Shown here piece by piece: positions 14,181 to 25,960 of a DNA stretch of 64,000 nt (its first letter is position 1; each line of letters starts with the position of its first letter). Source of the stretch: Oxyruncus cristatus. Taxonomy: Eukaryota; Chordata; Aves; Passeriformes; Cotingidae. A program made the position numbers and the translations under genes. Below the pieces are notes generated by a model. That model worked only from the letters and a program-made list of their open reading frames with translations, made no database searches and was not told the origin of the DNA. The stretch spans positions 401,128-465,127 of the forward strand of contig VXAY01007011.1 of assembly GCA_013399855.1 (NCBI GenBank), read 5' to 3'.

Positions 14181-14731
14181 TGTCCTGGTCTTGGCTGGGA
14201 TAGATTAATTTTCTTCCCAGTATCTGATGTAGTGCCGTGTTTTGGATTTTGGATAATCATGGTGGTAACATACTGGTGTTTTAGTTGTTGCTAAGCAGTG
14301 GGAAAGGACTCTTCAGCTTCTCATGCTGCCCTGCCAACAAGTAGGTAGGCTGTGGGGCACAAGAATTTGGGAGGGGATGCAGCCAGGGCAGCTGACCCCT
14401 GCTGCCCAGGGGGATATTCCATACAATATGCTGTCATGCTCAGAATATAATTTAGAGGGAAAGATGGCTGGGAGCCACTGCTTAGGAACTGGCTGAGCAT
14501 CAGTCAGTGGGTGGTGAGCAATTACATTGTTCATCACCTGTATATTCTAATTCTAGTAATATTAATACTAATACTACTTTCCTGTCCATTTCTGTCTTAT
14601 TAAACCGCCTGTATCCAAAACCACGAATATTACCTTTTTTCCCAATTCTCTCCGCCATACCACTGAGGGAGGGGGAGTGAGCAAACGGCTGTGTGGTGTT
14701 TAGCTGCCTGCCAGGTGACATGACCATGACA
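14181..14731 (+). mobile_element. Solo LTR of an avian endogenous retrovirus
   Basis: A ~550-bp LTR in plus orientation starting with TG at 14181 and ending with CA near 14731. Blocks match an LTR family I know from neoavian genomes: the opening TGTCCTGGTCTTGGCTGGG, a CTTCTCATGC stretch, GGATATTCCATAC, a TATA-like box (ATATAA, 14445-14450), a GGTGGTGAGCAATTACATTG block, the poly(A) signal ATTAAA at 14599-14604, and the GGGGGAGTGAGC block near the end. No internal gag-pol-env sequence flanks it, so it is a solo LTR left after recombination between two LTRs. I do not see a clean target-site duplication. I think the family is ERVK-like, but the sequence alone does not prove that. It sits inside an older CR1. 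The short minus-strand frames within it are not genes. Confidence 0.88.
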
Positions 14732-14734
14732 CAG

Positions 14735-14915
14735 GGGGAAGATGACCACTGTCTAGAAATATATGAAGGATGAAGGGAGAAAATGGAAAGGAATTTACTG
14801 GAGGCTATGATATAGCTAAATATTATGGAATGAAACTAAAAAATGAAATTTGAACAAAGTATCAGAGTTTCTCAGAAACCACATGACTCAGTCTAGCAGG
14901 TAATTTTCAGATGGA
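14735..14915 (+). mobile_element. Old CR1 LINE, 3' segment of the split copy
   Basis: This continues the CR1 that stops at 14170. The order TCTAGAAATATATGAAGGATG, GGAAAGGAATTTACTGG, TAAATATTATGGAATGAAACT, GAAATTTGAAC and AGTTTCTCAGAAACC follows the CR1 ORF2 C-terminal region (the 'tac-aaa-tat-ctg-aaa-gat' block onward) in the same orientation and register as the upstream part. Only the roughly 550-bp LTR and a few flanking bases lie between the halves. Coding potential is lost. The 3' tail proper is not recognisable, and similarity fades after about 14915. Confidence 0.7.
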
Positions 14916-16754
14916 GAATGAATGATGACGTCCCATCAAGCAAAGCATTTGAAATTTGAGAGGGTAAAGCACTCAACAGCAAACAGTAGTGAATAACTGT
15001 GCACTCGCAGGAAGTTGAACTAACCTGGCCTAAGAGTTAATTTCCATGTTTACACTCCCTGATTCTGTGACTGTCCCAACACACAGCCGCATTTGTGGGT
15101 TTGCACTATTACTAGGTTCCCACGTATAGTGGTATTTTTCAAGGGAATACATATCACATATGCTTCAGTCCTAGTCCAAAGTCTAATTGTAGAGTAAAAG
15201 CAAAGTGCCTGAATACACTGACTATTTAAAGTCAGAAACAAGCAGATGTGTGATCTGCTTTCAGACAAAAACCACTTCTTTTTCAGCAGACATGGCTTTT
15301 TTGTGATGTGATCCTCAGTGTATTTTAAATATTCAAAGGAAAATGTGATTAAGTTATTTATTTGATTATTCATGTCTACTGCCTTTCTCTTTTCACATTT
15401 TCTGTAGGTTAACATCTTTATTCATTCTCATGTAATACACTGGAACTTGCCAAGTTGCAGTGTAAGTCCATTCACAGTGAAAAAGGAAGATTTTAACGCT
15501 GAAGGGCATTGTAATGCTTCAAGACCCTGGTGTTAAAAGTAACAGGGTAAAAAGTAAAAAAGACTGAAAGTAATATGTAAGCTAAGAAAGAGAGATACAA
15601 TTTTCCTTTCACAGAAAAAAAAAGTAAGATTATCAATTCAGTGATCTCTGTGTGTGTGTATTTACATGTACCTACTTTACCGAAGTTTCCCATTTTTATG
15701 CCACCCAGGCAAGTCCCCTTTTTATGAATGTCTACCTTGGTTTTTACACAAACTGTTCCCACACTCTTCCAAGGAGAAAAAAAAAGAGGTGAAAGGTTTT
15801 TCAAAGTTTTCCTGTCCTTCTCGCTTCCCCTAGGGGTGACTGAAGAGCTGAGGAAGGAGTAAAGCTTATTGAGACGAAAGCTCCTGTTTTTACTGTAATA
15901 AAAGGTGGCAATCTTATCATGTATAGATGCTCAAATGATGTATAGACAAAGGACGTTTGCAGTGAAGATTGCCATAGGCAAAACAGCAGATCTAATCAAA
16001 AGCTCTACACGCATGGATGTAGCCAGCCGGTGGGAAAGGAAAGCACTCGCAGCACAGAATCTGGAATTGCTCTTCTGTCTCTCCACGGCTTCTCCATCAG
16101 AGCACAGGAGAAACGAGGAGCCTTGGTACTTTGTTTTTTTATGGAAGCACATGCTGCTAGCTACCTTCTATCCGCTAAGTCAGCAGAATGAGGCAGTGTT
16201 TGTATGGCAAGTGCTGTAAAAATAGGTCCATTGTACAAAATAAATGACAGATCAAACATACGTGTAAACATACATGACTAACCTTTAGAACACTCACATT
16301 TTCAAAACTGTCAGACAGATGAATGTATACATGTCATCAAATTCTCAAAGATTACTGAAAGTCGGGACACAAAGTAGTAAAACACTCTCAGCTAAAACTA
16401 CTGCAGAGTTCCTCCTTCACCCCACTGAGAGTAACTGTGCTAAGCTAGATGTCCCAGAATAGTCAGAGGTATTACACAACCTGTGTGCTCCATGATCCGA
16501 GAACAATGACTGAGAACAATGAAGCACAGTGAAATGTGTTAAGGTACCATGGCAAACACACCTTGGCACTTTTCCTGTTAATTTTTGTTAATATGCCTGG
16601 GGGAGGAGGGTGTTTTTATCTAGCAACACAGGTATTTTAAACTGTACCCTTTCTGAAACTGTCAAAAAACAGATAGTCTGTAATCAACACATGGGGATTT
16701 CTGTTTGGTAGTTGCTTGTTTTTTTTCCCATATGCCTCTGTCTCATGCCCCTGT
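14916..16754. other. Gene-poor stretch, nothing recognised
   Basis: No exon, RNA gene or transposon is identified. The plus-strand frame at 15905-16219 and the minus-strand frames at 15050-15415 and 15493-15804 have no recognisable motif. A very short GT microsatellite lies at 15650-15659. The 15990-16130 block is richer in CpG than its surroundings but falls short of an island. Confidence 0.45.
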
Positions 16755-16895
16755 TGGCCTTGTCTATTCAGACTGTAAATTCCTCGGGTGGCAGGACACA
16801 GTACCACAGTTTGCACAGTGCCAAGCACAGTGGGATCCAGTTTTTACTGGGCCACATGAACTGCCATGAAGCAATGAGCAAATAATAGTAATAAG
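16755..16895 (+). repeat. L2/MIR-type 3' tail, ancient
   Basis: The succession TTGTCTATTCAGACTGTAA, GGGTGGCAGGACACAGTACC, TTTGCACAGTGCCAAGCACAG and TGGGATCC, ending in AATAATAGTAATAA, follows the classic 'gac-tgt-aag-ctc ... ggg-cag-gga ... cct-agc-aca-gtg' tail. L2-type LINEs and MIR-type SINEs of amniotes share this tail, here in plus orientation. A closely similar version is common in turtles and archosaurs. It is noncoding and strongly diverged. The choice between an L2 tail and a tail-sharing SINE cannot be made here because no head is visible. Confidence 0.65.
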
Positions 16896-18451
16896 AACTT
16901 ACCACTCATCACTGTTGCAGAACCCTGCAGAAATCAAGGGCCAGAGACTCAAGCGGACAAGCTGGCAGGGGAAACCTGCACTGTACTCTTTAACCTGACA
17001 AGTGATAGTATTTGATTGCAGACACTTCTCCTCCTCCCAGTGTCCTCATTCTTCAGATGTAGCATAAAATGCATTCCTGGGTACAGAAATCACAAATAAC
17101 CCACCAGATCTACCTCAGCTCAACACTGCAATAACTCCCACTCCTCTGGTCCTTCCAGCCCCTCCAGGTGTCAGCATGAAGAGCTGTGCTGTCTGCCCAG
17201 CACAAGACGGGCAACAGGATGTTTAATGGTCTACGCTGCCATCCAAGCCAGACACATGAGCTGAAACACTGTCTCTCCACATGCAACTTGGATATCTGGC
17301 AAGTCCCAGTGAGACACATTTTCCTCTTGGCCTCCTTTCCTTATTTCTAGGCCCAGTGTTCATATTCAAGGGACCGGAAGTAGGCGGGGGGGAGTAGAGG
17401 GGGGGGTACACCAAACAAAGGGTTTTAGCCTGCAGAGGCCCAAGGAAACTGGAGGGAAAAGAGGATACATTCTCAGGAAAATGTAAAACCTGAGGAAATT
17501 TGCTTATCTGCAGCATAAAAACAGATTTGGAAGGGGTGACGGAGACTGACTAGCACTCAGTATCACATCATCAGAGGCAGGGAAGAGACATCAGGCAGGG
17601 GGCTGGGAAGCAGCAACCAGCTGCCCCATATGGTCAGCTCTTGGTAGGCAATTTGATTTTCATTTTCTCCACTGATTGTGCTCATCCCTGTGGTATCTGA
17701 ATGGAAAAACAATGGTGGAGATAATAAAACAGGATTGCCCAGGGCATTTTTCAGGGCTTGAGAGCCATTCATTCATAGATCAAATCTAGGCCAGGATAGA
17801 AGCAGGTAATCTGCTGAAAGTTGGCTTATATGAAAGGTTCCAGTGATATTTCACAAGTGTCCACATAAAAATTGAATAATTCACAACTTTCTTAGCATTC
17901 TCAGCAGATAGCTCAGCCTCCGCAGTCTCTCAGCTCTCCACAGCCTCTTAGTACTAATGACTTAGCTCTACAAATAAATTTAAGAACACAAGCCTATGCA
18001 GGTTCTGGGTGTAATTGTGGTCTATCCCAAAAATGGTTTGAGGCAGTGACGAGTAAGGTAAGGTGTGGGAAAGAACCCGTGATTGTACCTGTTCTGACAA
18101 TAAAAGAAGCCCTTCATTCTCCTAGGCTATTAATCTGGTACCTTCCATGAGCACAAACCTAGAAGAGCTAATTTAGAGACTTGACCTTCCATTGTCTTCC
18201 ATGTGTTTGCAGGACAATAAGTGACAATGGCATATATTATATTCCATATTCTACTGCACTTTATTTTGCAGAAAATAATTTGTTATTGCTGTCATCATAA
18301 TTTTAAAATAAATGAATTCTATCCAACACGACAATAAGTCCTCACATTATTATAAAATGGTCATCCTTGAGTTGTTATGTTGTCTAACACTGCCTTTCCA
18401 CCATTTTTTCCAAAGACCACTGAAATAAGGATTGACTAAGATAGACATATA

Positions 18452-18483
<32 letters not shown>

Positions 18484-19979
18484 NGTGAACCCTAATTCTG
18501 GGCTGGCACACCTTTTGGCGTCTCCTGAGAGGTGCAGAAGAAAGGACATTATAAAAATTCACTGATACTATCTGCATATCTGTCAGTACCAAACTTGGTC
18601 CTGGTACCTATGCCTCACCATCATTCCTCTAAAGAAAAAAAAAAAATCTTAAAATTACCAGACCTCACAGTGGAGTAAATAAATGCTTCATTCAGTTGGA
18701 GGCAAATATGATGAGTATTTGCCAGAGCACGAAAAATCGTGCCCCAAAACACTGGACAAAAACTATAAAGATAGAACAAGTGTTTCCTATTTCTTATTCA
18801 GAATGGAAATCATCATTGCCACTGCAATTCAACTGTTGATAAGGATGTTAAAAAACCACATGGGGAGACAACACGGCCTATGTTTACTTGGGAGTCAGGA
18901 AACCTCTTTGGCCTTACGTCCTCCCACTCTGTCTCCCTACTTGAGAAGCTGTCTGTTAATGAGTATCTGGCTGAATTCATGCTCTCCATGGGACTTTTAC
19001 ACACCACTATAATGTGATTAACAGCAACAGTTTTGAATTGTACTGAAGTCTTTAACAGCAGCTAGGGAGAGCCATGTCAGAAGGCAAAAACAGAAGAAAT
19101 GATAACGCCACAAGAAACTTGAACTGATCAGAGGGTTTCCCATTTGGATAAAAAAGTGACCTCCATGGCTCAGCAATGCCCTCTTTCTATGATGACAGTC
19201 AGCATATACTCATGCCAGGAATGTTCAGCCTTCCGCCCACAGCTCTTCTCCCTGTTCTTCAACTGCAATCCCTATTTTTGCGTGTGCATGTGTGCACGAA
19301 CACATGAATGGAACAGAGGCCCGATTTTATTGCAATGTGCAGGGCGGGTGATTCAAGTCTTTGTGTAGGAAGTTGACTCACCTCCTTCTGAGTGAAAAAA
19401 TGTTCAAAACAATTGTAATTCCCTCTTTTTCACGTAAGTCAGGCAACATACACAGAACCTTCCAGCTTGGTATTTCCTAAATGGTGAAAACGTGCCTAGA
19501 AAGTTTAGCTATAAAGCCCTGTGACTTCAACAAAACAGGTTTACCCCTTCATGTCGGGTATCACGAACTCCTGTGGCTTGGCAGCAGGGAGGAAAGGGAG
19601 GGTACAGTGAGGAGGGGAGAAAAAATAAGTTGGCTTGGGCGGAGGGAGAACAATGTTTTGGGCTTATTTCATAATGCACTAGTAAACAGCTCAGGCATAG
19701 AAATGCAGTGCAGTAAGAACCGGAGTTATCCTTTGGAGCCTACTGCTTTAAATTTGCGCGCTGTAGCTTGAAGCATTGCACAAACTCTCGGTCTGCTGAC
19801 TGCCTCCCTGGAACACAAACACACGGGTGATTGGGAAAGCTGTTTTCCAGCCTGCCCTCCCTCGTTTCTGCCGGGCTGCTTTTAGTGTTTATTTATTTTT
19901 AAACAAGTCGTGTACATGGAAAAAAAAAAAAAAGAGACAAGAAAAAAAGAAAAAAGCCAACAAAACCCACACAGCATCT
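16896..19979. other. Gene-poor stretch with an AT microsatellite
   Basis: No gene recognised. A (TA)n/(CATATA)n microsatellite occupies about 18446-18483 and ends in an unresolved base at 18484. A G-rich run (GGCGGGGGGGAGTAGAGGGGGGGG) lies at 17383-17406. The block at 18888-18910 (TGGGAGTCAGGAAACCT) resembles a MIR word but is too short to call. The frame at 18683-19012 (plus) shows no domain I know. Confidence 0.45.
18446..18484. repeat. AT-rich dinucleotide microsatellite ending in an ambiguous base
   Basis: The tract runs through alternating CA/TA and TG/TA units before becoming pure (TA)n. It terminates at an N at 18484, which suggests unresolved length or a base-calling failure at the microsatellite edge. 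Confidence 0.95.
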
Positions 19980-20306
19980 TTAATCAACACCTATTTCCTT
20001 CCAGGACCCTATGATCCTCTATTGATTCCCATTAAAATGCTTTTCTTTTTCTTTGCCCCCTCTGCTGATCGAATTTCAGATCAGCCAGGATGTGCAACTA
20101 ACCTTCCGGCACAACTGAACCCAACTGACTCACCCAGATCAAAGGCTCGGCGCATTCATTAGAGCCCAGCACAGCCCAGGCAGGATCCGTAATGCAACAT
20201 CTCCCTTTGCATTGCAATTAACATGGGGGAGAGGACTTCTTATTATTTTTATTTTTTGCAAATGTTCTGGCTTTTGATTTTCAAGGCGAGATGGGGTGCG
20301 GGGGGG
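19980..20306. promoter_or_regulatory. Promoter-flank-like block left of the gapped CpG island
   Basis: This block rises in GC and CpG content toward the assembly gap and contains unusual non-repeat sequence with several compact words (TTTGCATTGCAATTAAC at 20208-20224, AAAGGCTCGGCGCATTCATT near 20141-20160). It ends in a G-run (20301-20306) directly at the gap. It adjoins the CpG-rich block on the far side of the gap, so it is probably the shore of the same promoter. No gene or orientation can be assigned, and frames running into the gap are artefacts of the unknown bases. Confidence 0.35.
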
Positions 20307-20742
20307 NNNNNNNNNNNNNNNNNNNNNNNNNNNNNNNNNNNNNNNNNNNNNNNNNNNNNNNNNNNNNNNNNNNNNNNNNNNNNNNNNNNNNNNNNNNNNN
20401 NNNNNNNNNNNNNNNNNNNNNNNNNNNNNNNNNNNNNNNNNNNNNNNNNNNNNNNNNNNNNNNNNNNNNNNNNNNNNNNNNNNNNNNNNNNNNNNNNNNN
20501 NNNNNNNNNNNNNNNNNNNNNNNNNNNNNNNNNNNNNNNNNNNNNNNNNNNNNNNNNNNNNNNNNNNNNNNNNNNNNNNNNNNNNNNNNNNNNNNNNNNN
20601 NNNNNNNNNNNNNNNNNNNNNNNNNNNNNNNNNNNNNNNNNNNNNNNNNNNNNNNNNNNNNNNNNNNNNNNNNNNNNNNNNNNNNNNNNNNNNNNNNNNN
20701 NNNNNNNNNNNNNNNNNNNNNNNNNNNNNNNNNNNNNNNNNN
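20307..20742. other. Assembly gap (436 N)
   Basis: Unresolved bases. The gap starts in a poly-G run and ends in CpG-rich DNA, so the missing sequence is probably very GC-rich. Any open reading frame spanning it (on either strand) is not interpretable. Confidence 1.
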
Positions 20743-20990
20743 GGGCCGCACCTCCAGCTGCCTCGGTGGCGTCAGGGGAAGGCGTGGGTTTCAGCGGAGA
20801 ACGCTCCTCCGTGCGCTTAGGGCCGGCACGTATCCTCCCTCCGCCGGCCGCAGCTTCGGAAAGTGACGGCGGGGTCGGGGCTGAGGATTCTCCCGCTGAG
20901 CCCCTCACGGAGCTCCCGCCCCCGCCAACCCCGGGCAGGCCTCGGCCCGCGGCTTCACTCCTCTTCAACATCTCTAAATTAGAAACGCTT
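20743..20990. promoter_or_regulatory. CpG island, probable promoter or first exon of an unidentified gene
   Basis: About 250 bp of GC-rich DNA with dense CpG, in sharp contrast to the AT-rich window. It includes GCCGGCACG, GCCGGCCGCAGC and CTCGGCCCGCGGC stretches. Both strands are open across it (plus frame rich in Ala, Pro and Ser; minus frame rich in Gly, Ala and Ser), as expected in GC-rich DNA, so the coding strand cannot be chosen. A TATA-like TATAAAAA lies at 21020-21027, just beyond the island and before a CR1. CpG islands of this type usually mark vertebrate promoters. The gene served is not recognisable, and its first exon may lie in the adjoining gap. Confidence 0.6.
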
Positions 20991-21060
20991 TGTCGGTTTG
21001 GAACGAATCGCCAAGAAGGTATAAAAAGGATCAGAAATCTAATTTTATGCTACGCAAAGG

Positions 21061-21445
21061 ATCACAGAATCGCAGAATGGGTCAGGTTGGAAGGGACCAC
21101 AGCGGGTCACATGGTCCAACCTCCTCAGACAGGGTCATCCCTGAGCACATAGCACAGGATTGTGTCCAGAGGTTCTTGAATGTTCACATATCTCCTCTCT
21201 CAGTGAGGGAGACTCCACAACCTCTCTGGGCAATCTGTTCCAGTGTGTGGTCAACCCACACAGTAAAGAAGTTTTTCCTCATGCTCTGGTGGAACTTCCT
21301 GTGCATCAAGTTTCTGCCTATTGCCTCTTGTCCTAGTGGTTGGCACCACCAAGAAGAGCCTGGCTCCACCTTCTTGGCACCCTGCCTATAGATATTTACA
21401 CACATTAACGAGGTCCCCTTTCAGTGTCTTTTCTTAAGTCAAACA
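21061..21445 (-). mobile_element. CR1 LINE 3' end (minus strand)
   Basis: On the plus strand this begins ATCACAGAATCGCAGAATGG followed by GTCAGGTTGGAAGGGACCAC, the complement of a CR1 3' end, and proceeds through 'tccaacctcctcagacagg', 'gactccacaacctctctgggcaa' and 'cctgttccagtgt'-like blocks. Read on the minus strand, the ORF2 C-terminal segment is recognisable around 21184-21405 (HRKFHQSMRKNFFTVWVDH, then a degraded W-N-R-L-P region). It is 5'-truncated and mutated, hence inactive. It landed within about 70 bp of the CpG island. Confidence 0.92.
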
Positions 21446-24400
21446 GGCTGGCCCTGGGCAGGGGCCATGCTGCTTTTGGGGGCACTGAGTACTGAGAGCC
21501 ACGGTACCCTTGGTCCTCACTTCTGATAACCCATAGACCTTCATTCAGGAGCAGGGGCTGAGGCAGTGCCTGCCCTTTGAAGCCTTGAGCTCCTGTCTGA
21601 AAGTGCACACAAGTGTTCCCCTAAGTGCCATGAAACTCGTCCGAGCCTGCTCAGGCTGGGATCCTACACGAGTTGGCCTGTTGGTTCGGCAGGGCTGAGA
21701 CTGGTGTATGTTCTGCCAACACGATTTAAGGTGAGCCAGCCAAACACTCTCCATTGATAGCTATCACTTGCCGTTACTTCTTTGGGGATTTCAATGAAAT
21801 GGGAGATGGCTTTTTTGTGTGGATGCTACCCCTCCCTGAGCCATCTTCTCCCCTGTGCAATGTTTATTTCCTTATATATTAAGTTTCATCCACTAATTTG
21901 CAAGTACACATCTTACTGGGAGTTCTACCCATTTTTGACATTGATCATGTGGCTCTTTTTGAACAAGGTGTAGCTATGATTTATGCTGGTGCACAATTTT
22001 TACTCATTTCCTAAATGACCTTTCCATAATACAGTGTTGTCAGCTCTCATGATTGTTCTGTGATACTGATGTTCTGTGGTAGAAATTCTGTAAAGCTCCA
22101 GTTCCATAAGTCAAGTAAGAATTTTGGCTTTCACCTAAAAGGAAAAGAGGCTGTTTCTGGTCCTCTTATTTACAGCAGAAACTTACATTGTATGCTGTAG
22201 CAGCTCTGGAACCAAAAGGAAAAGAGACATAAATGTATTATTATGACCATCATTGGTACTATTTTGTTTTAGCTCTCTCAATGCTTGTGTCCCTGATTCT
22301 TTATAGCCTGGTAATACTTAATATGAGACAGGGATAAAAAGTCTCGTGCAGCTTACACAAGCACTTGTTTCTCTGCTTGGATCTCTCCAATATATTTTAA
22401 GCTGAGACAAACAAGCACTATTACTTACTGCTTACACTGTTTACACTTACACAGAATCATGGTGGTTTTCTCTGCACAATCAAGGTGTGTATTTATTCTT
22501 GTGTTCCTTCAAGGGAGTGTAGTTTTGGTAGCTAAGTATATATTTCTGTCTGGATGATTTCTGTAAAAATAAGTAATTTATGATTTTTACAGGTGAAGTC
22601 TGTGTTGTACTAGGAGAGAGGTGATTTTCTCTAGCTGTTTGTAGCATGCTGTAGCTTTTCACAGTTTGCTATGGGAGAAATCTTCATAAGTATTTCAGCC
22701 CCTTTTTTTCTAATATATCTTCATACAGAATCTACCAAGTGTAAGAGGTTATTGTTTACTGAGGTTTACTTTGATTTTTCTTAGCTCATCATTAACAGTT
22801 CTCCATCATACAACTCTTGTATAGTTCCATACCTATTAAGAAAATTTTTCTTTCCTACTTTTTACCATGAGAACATTCATCTGTCTCTTAACAGATCTTT
22901 TGATTCCTGACCTTACCATGGTCAGGCTAACAACCCCCACCTACACACACACTCCTACAGTACTCTTCACCTTTCAGAAGATATTTGCAACGTGGTTTGA
23001 GAGGAGAGGTCATCCTTTCTCAAGGGGCTGCATTGCTAACATCAAAGTTTGGGGCACCCGTGCACTGATCTCCCAAATCTCTGCAGTTATATTCCTGTTT
23101 CCCACTTCTTGTGACCCCTTGTTTGGCTGGTTATAACATCCACCTCATCAAGGGCTCCAAGTTCTGTGGCAGATCCAGAGGAAGGGGTAGATTCGCTCCG
23201 TTGCAACCATGGCAACACTTTTCAAAGATGCAGCCTACAGTCCTTGTGAATCTTCCAGTTTTCCATGGCAGCCTCATTTCTCAGAGGCTCCATCTACCCC
23301 AGGAGTAAGCATGTTGCAAAAGATGTAAGTCAATATTCAATAAAATACATCCTTAGCATGGACAAAATCATCCAAGCTCTAAACAAGAGTGGAGGACTAC
23401 ATATAATGCTGTGAACTTAATTCAAGAATTGAGCAAAACGGAGAGGTAAAGAGGGTTCATTTTAGCTTCTGATTCAGACAGGCCCTTTCCTATTACTAAG
23501 TTTTTATAAAGCCCAAATCTCAGTTGTGTTCTCACTTGTTAAAGTTCTTTGGTCTTTATGCTGCCTGTTTCCTGATATGCAATTCTTATGAAGCCTCACC
23601 CTTGGACACCTGGGGACCCAGGGAGTTCAGAGGCAAACATTTTGATTTGCTGTCCTGCAGTACCAAGCCAAATTCTCAAATTTAGAGAGCTCCCGAATTT
23701 TGAGAACATTCAGGAGTGACTTAAAAGTTGTCTTTAAATGCTTTCATAGGGCTTATTATGTCATGCATTCATATGTGAACTATCAAGAGCTTGAAATATT
23801 TTGTGGGAGAAAGGGATGTAGAAGGAAAACTTTTTATGGAACCTTATAGCCTATGGTATTAATAGAAGAGCTCCCACTGCCTTCAGGGGCAGTGGATGCG
23901 GGCACTGATGTCTGCAGTCAATCTGTAGCCTGATATTGAGTTTAATGGTAGTGTTTTTTGCAATGCATGTGTAGATACTCAGTTCCCAAATTTTAGGTCT
24001 TGACCCATGTTTATTTTCTGAGTTTCTTTTGAGTTGAGCAATGGAAAGACACTAGAGAGCCTCTCTTTCCTCTAATATGCATCATGCCTGGCTTATGCAG
24101 CAGCACTATGTCACAGATTTGTTCCACAGGTACTACTTCTAAAACCAAGTTGTTTCTGTTGCAATATTTCTTAATGGAAACATCCTATCATGGTTAAGTC
24201 AGTAACAAGTTATTTGACACAGAGCCCAAAGTTCAAGCTAGCAGGAACCCTTTCAACTTACTTTATCTCACTTGTTTGTAGCCCTTCAGTGGGAGAGATT
24301 TCTTTTTCTCTCACTCACAACTTGCAGATCACCAGTTTGCTCAAGAGCAGGAGATGTCTTTCCAGGTGGAGAAACCAGTGCAGTTGCTGGTAACTGGGAG

Positions 24401-25694
24401 GACAGTTATTCTGTGTTCTCATACTGATTGTATGTGGGACATCTCATCATACTGGGGGCAGTTTTGTTATTTTAAATTATAAAGGAGTTTAGTTCTCTTA
24501 CAGTGTCCAGAATCAACTCATTTGTCAACGTGATGCATTTCATTATTCTCATCAGCTCGTTTGCTTTTCCTGATGGAAAAAAAAGCTGAACCTCATTTTA
24601 CTTTATAAAAGTTTTCTTTCTAATAGAGCTTCTATTTAGCCAGCACTGTGAAAAGGTGTTCTTTCCGCTGTACATGTATGTGCTGAAGAACACACCTGCT
24701 TCTCCTGTAATTTTTTCAGTGGCACCTTTCGTCTGAGATGAAAAGGATCCACCCACAGGTCCTGGACTGACAGCTGTGCTCCTAAAGGAGAAATTACCCT
24801 TTTAAGAGATCCCCAAGAGCTGTAGCCAACCACAGCATACTGTAGATGTTACACTTTTCTTACATTGCATCCTTGCCAATACTTGAATACAAGCCATAAT
24901 TCAGTGGGAGCATAAATAACTTCCATTCAGAGAGATGGATGCTGTGGTATCAGGCCAAATGGTAAGCCTTGTCAGTGCCTGCATTTTCACTTTATCGACC
25001 ACACAGCATAATACGATGCTCCTTATTTAAATCCTTCATGCAGATGTTGTACTGGGTTAATTGACAAGCAACTGGACTTGATAATATGTATAACGCTGTA
25101 GCAGCCCTTGATTCTTGGGATAGTGTGGATGTGCGTGTAGTGATCATGAGGTTATGATTCTCAGTGGTGGGAGGTGAAAAGTCTGTGGGTCACTATGTAA
25201 ATTTAAGCTGCTGAGGGGTGAACATTAACTTACATGCCAGTTTAGATTGATATAATAATTCTTTATAGGGACAGAGCATGATTGGCTGTAAAAGAGTTGT
25301 CCTTGTACCTGAATTGTTTTAGAGCAGCACAGCTTTATGCTGAGTTAACAGCACGGTGTTAAGAATCAGTACCAATGTAAACACAGAGAATGATGGCTTT
25401 ATGTTGGCCATTATGTCATGCAGTATTTCACAGTTGTTGAAATAATTTCATTTTCAACCAGGTTGCTTTGTCAGTCTATCAGCAAAAACTGAGCAAAGTG
25501 CAGCACTGAAAATGAAATGAAACTCCCAGCTCTCCAGATATCTAAGTGACAGCATTTCTACTGAGCTGGAATTCTGTAACAGTGCTTACTAATTCCAGCT
25601 AATATAATACAAAGTAATTTGCCGTTTCACTTTTTTGTCTGAAGTTCATAGTTACATTGTTAAGCTTTCACATGAGCTTATGCCACTCTGTTTT

Positions 25695-25960
25695 TAAAAC
25701 AGAGGGAGCAAGGAAAGGAGGTAACTAAGAGGGAACAAGGAAAGGAGGTTAATAAGGAGAAGAGGAAAACATGGCACAGAGATAGACTATGAGATGAGAA
25801 TTAGGAAGGAAAAATAGGGGATGTCAGAAGAGCAAAAGATGAAGGAAGAAAAGAAAAGGAACAGTATACCACAGCAGTGGCAAAAACAAGGGAGATGTTA
25901 CGAATGAAAAATTAAATAGGGGAAATGAATATAGGAGACAGAAAGAAAAGTAAGAAACGT
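25695..25960. repeat. Purine-rich tract with a 26-bp tandem duplication
   Basis: About 265 bp in which the plus strand is dominated by A and G. Near its start a ~26-base unit is duplicated with a few differences: GAGGGAGCAAGGAAAGGAGG around 25703-25722, then GAGGGAACAAGGAAAGGAGG around 25729-25748. The remainder is irregular GGAA/AAGA sequence. It is noncoding as far as can be seen. Confidence 0.7.

Noticed and set aside
18888..18925. MIR-like GGGAGTCAGGAAACCT on the plus strand
   Set aside because: A single word match; the surrounding order of MIR blocks is missing.
20223..21152. Frames of up to 309 codons crossing the gap
   Set aside because: Most residues are unknown (N), and openness is an artefact of the gap plus GC-rich flanks.
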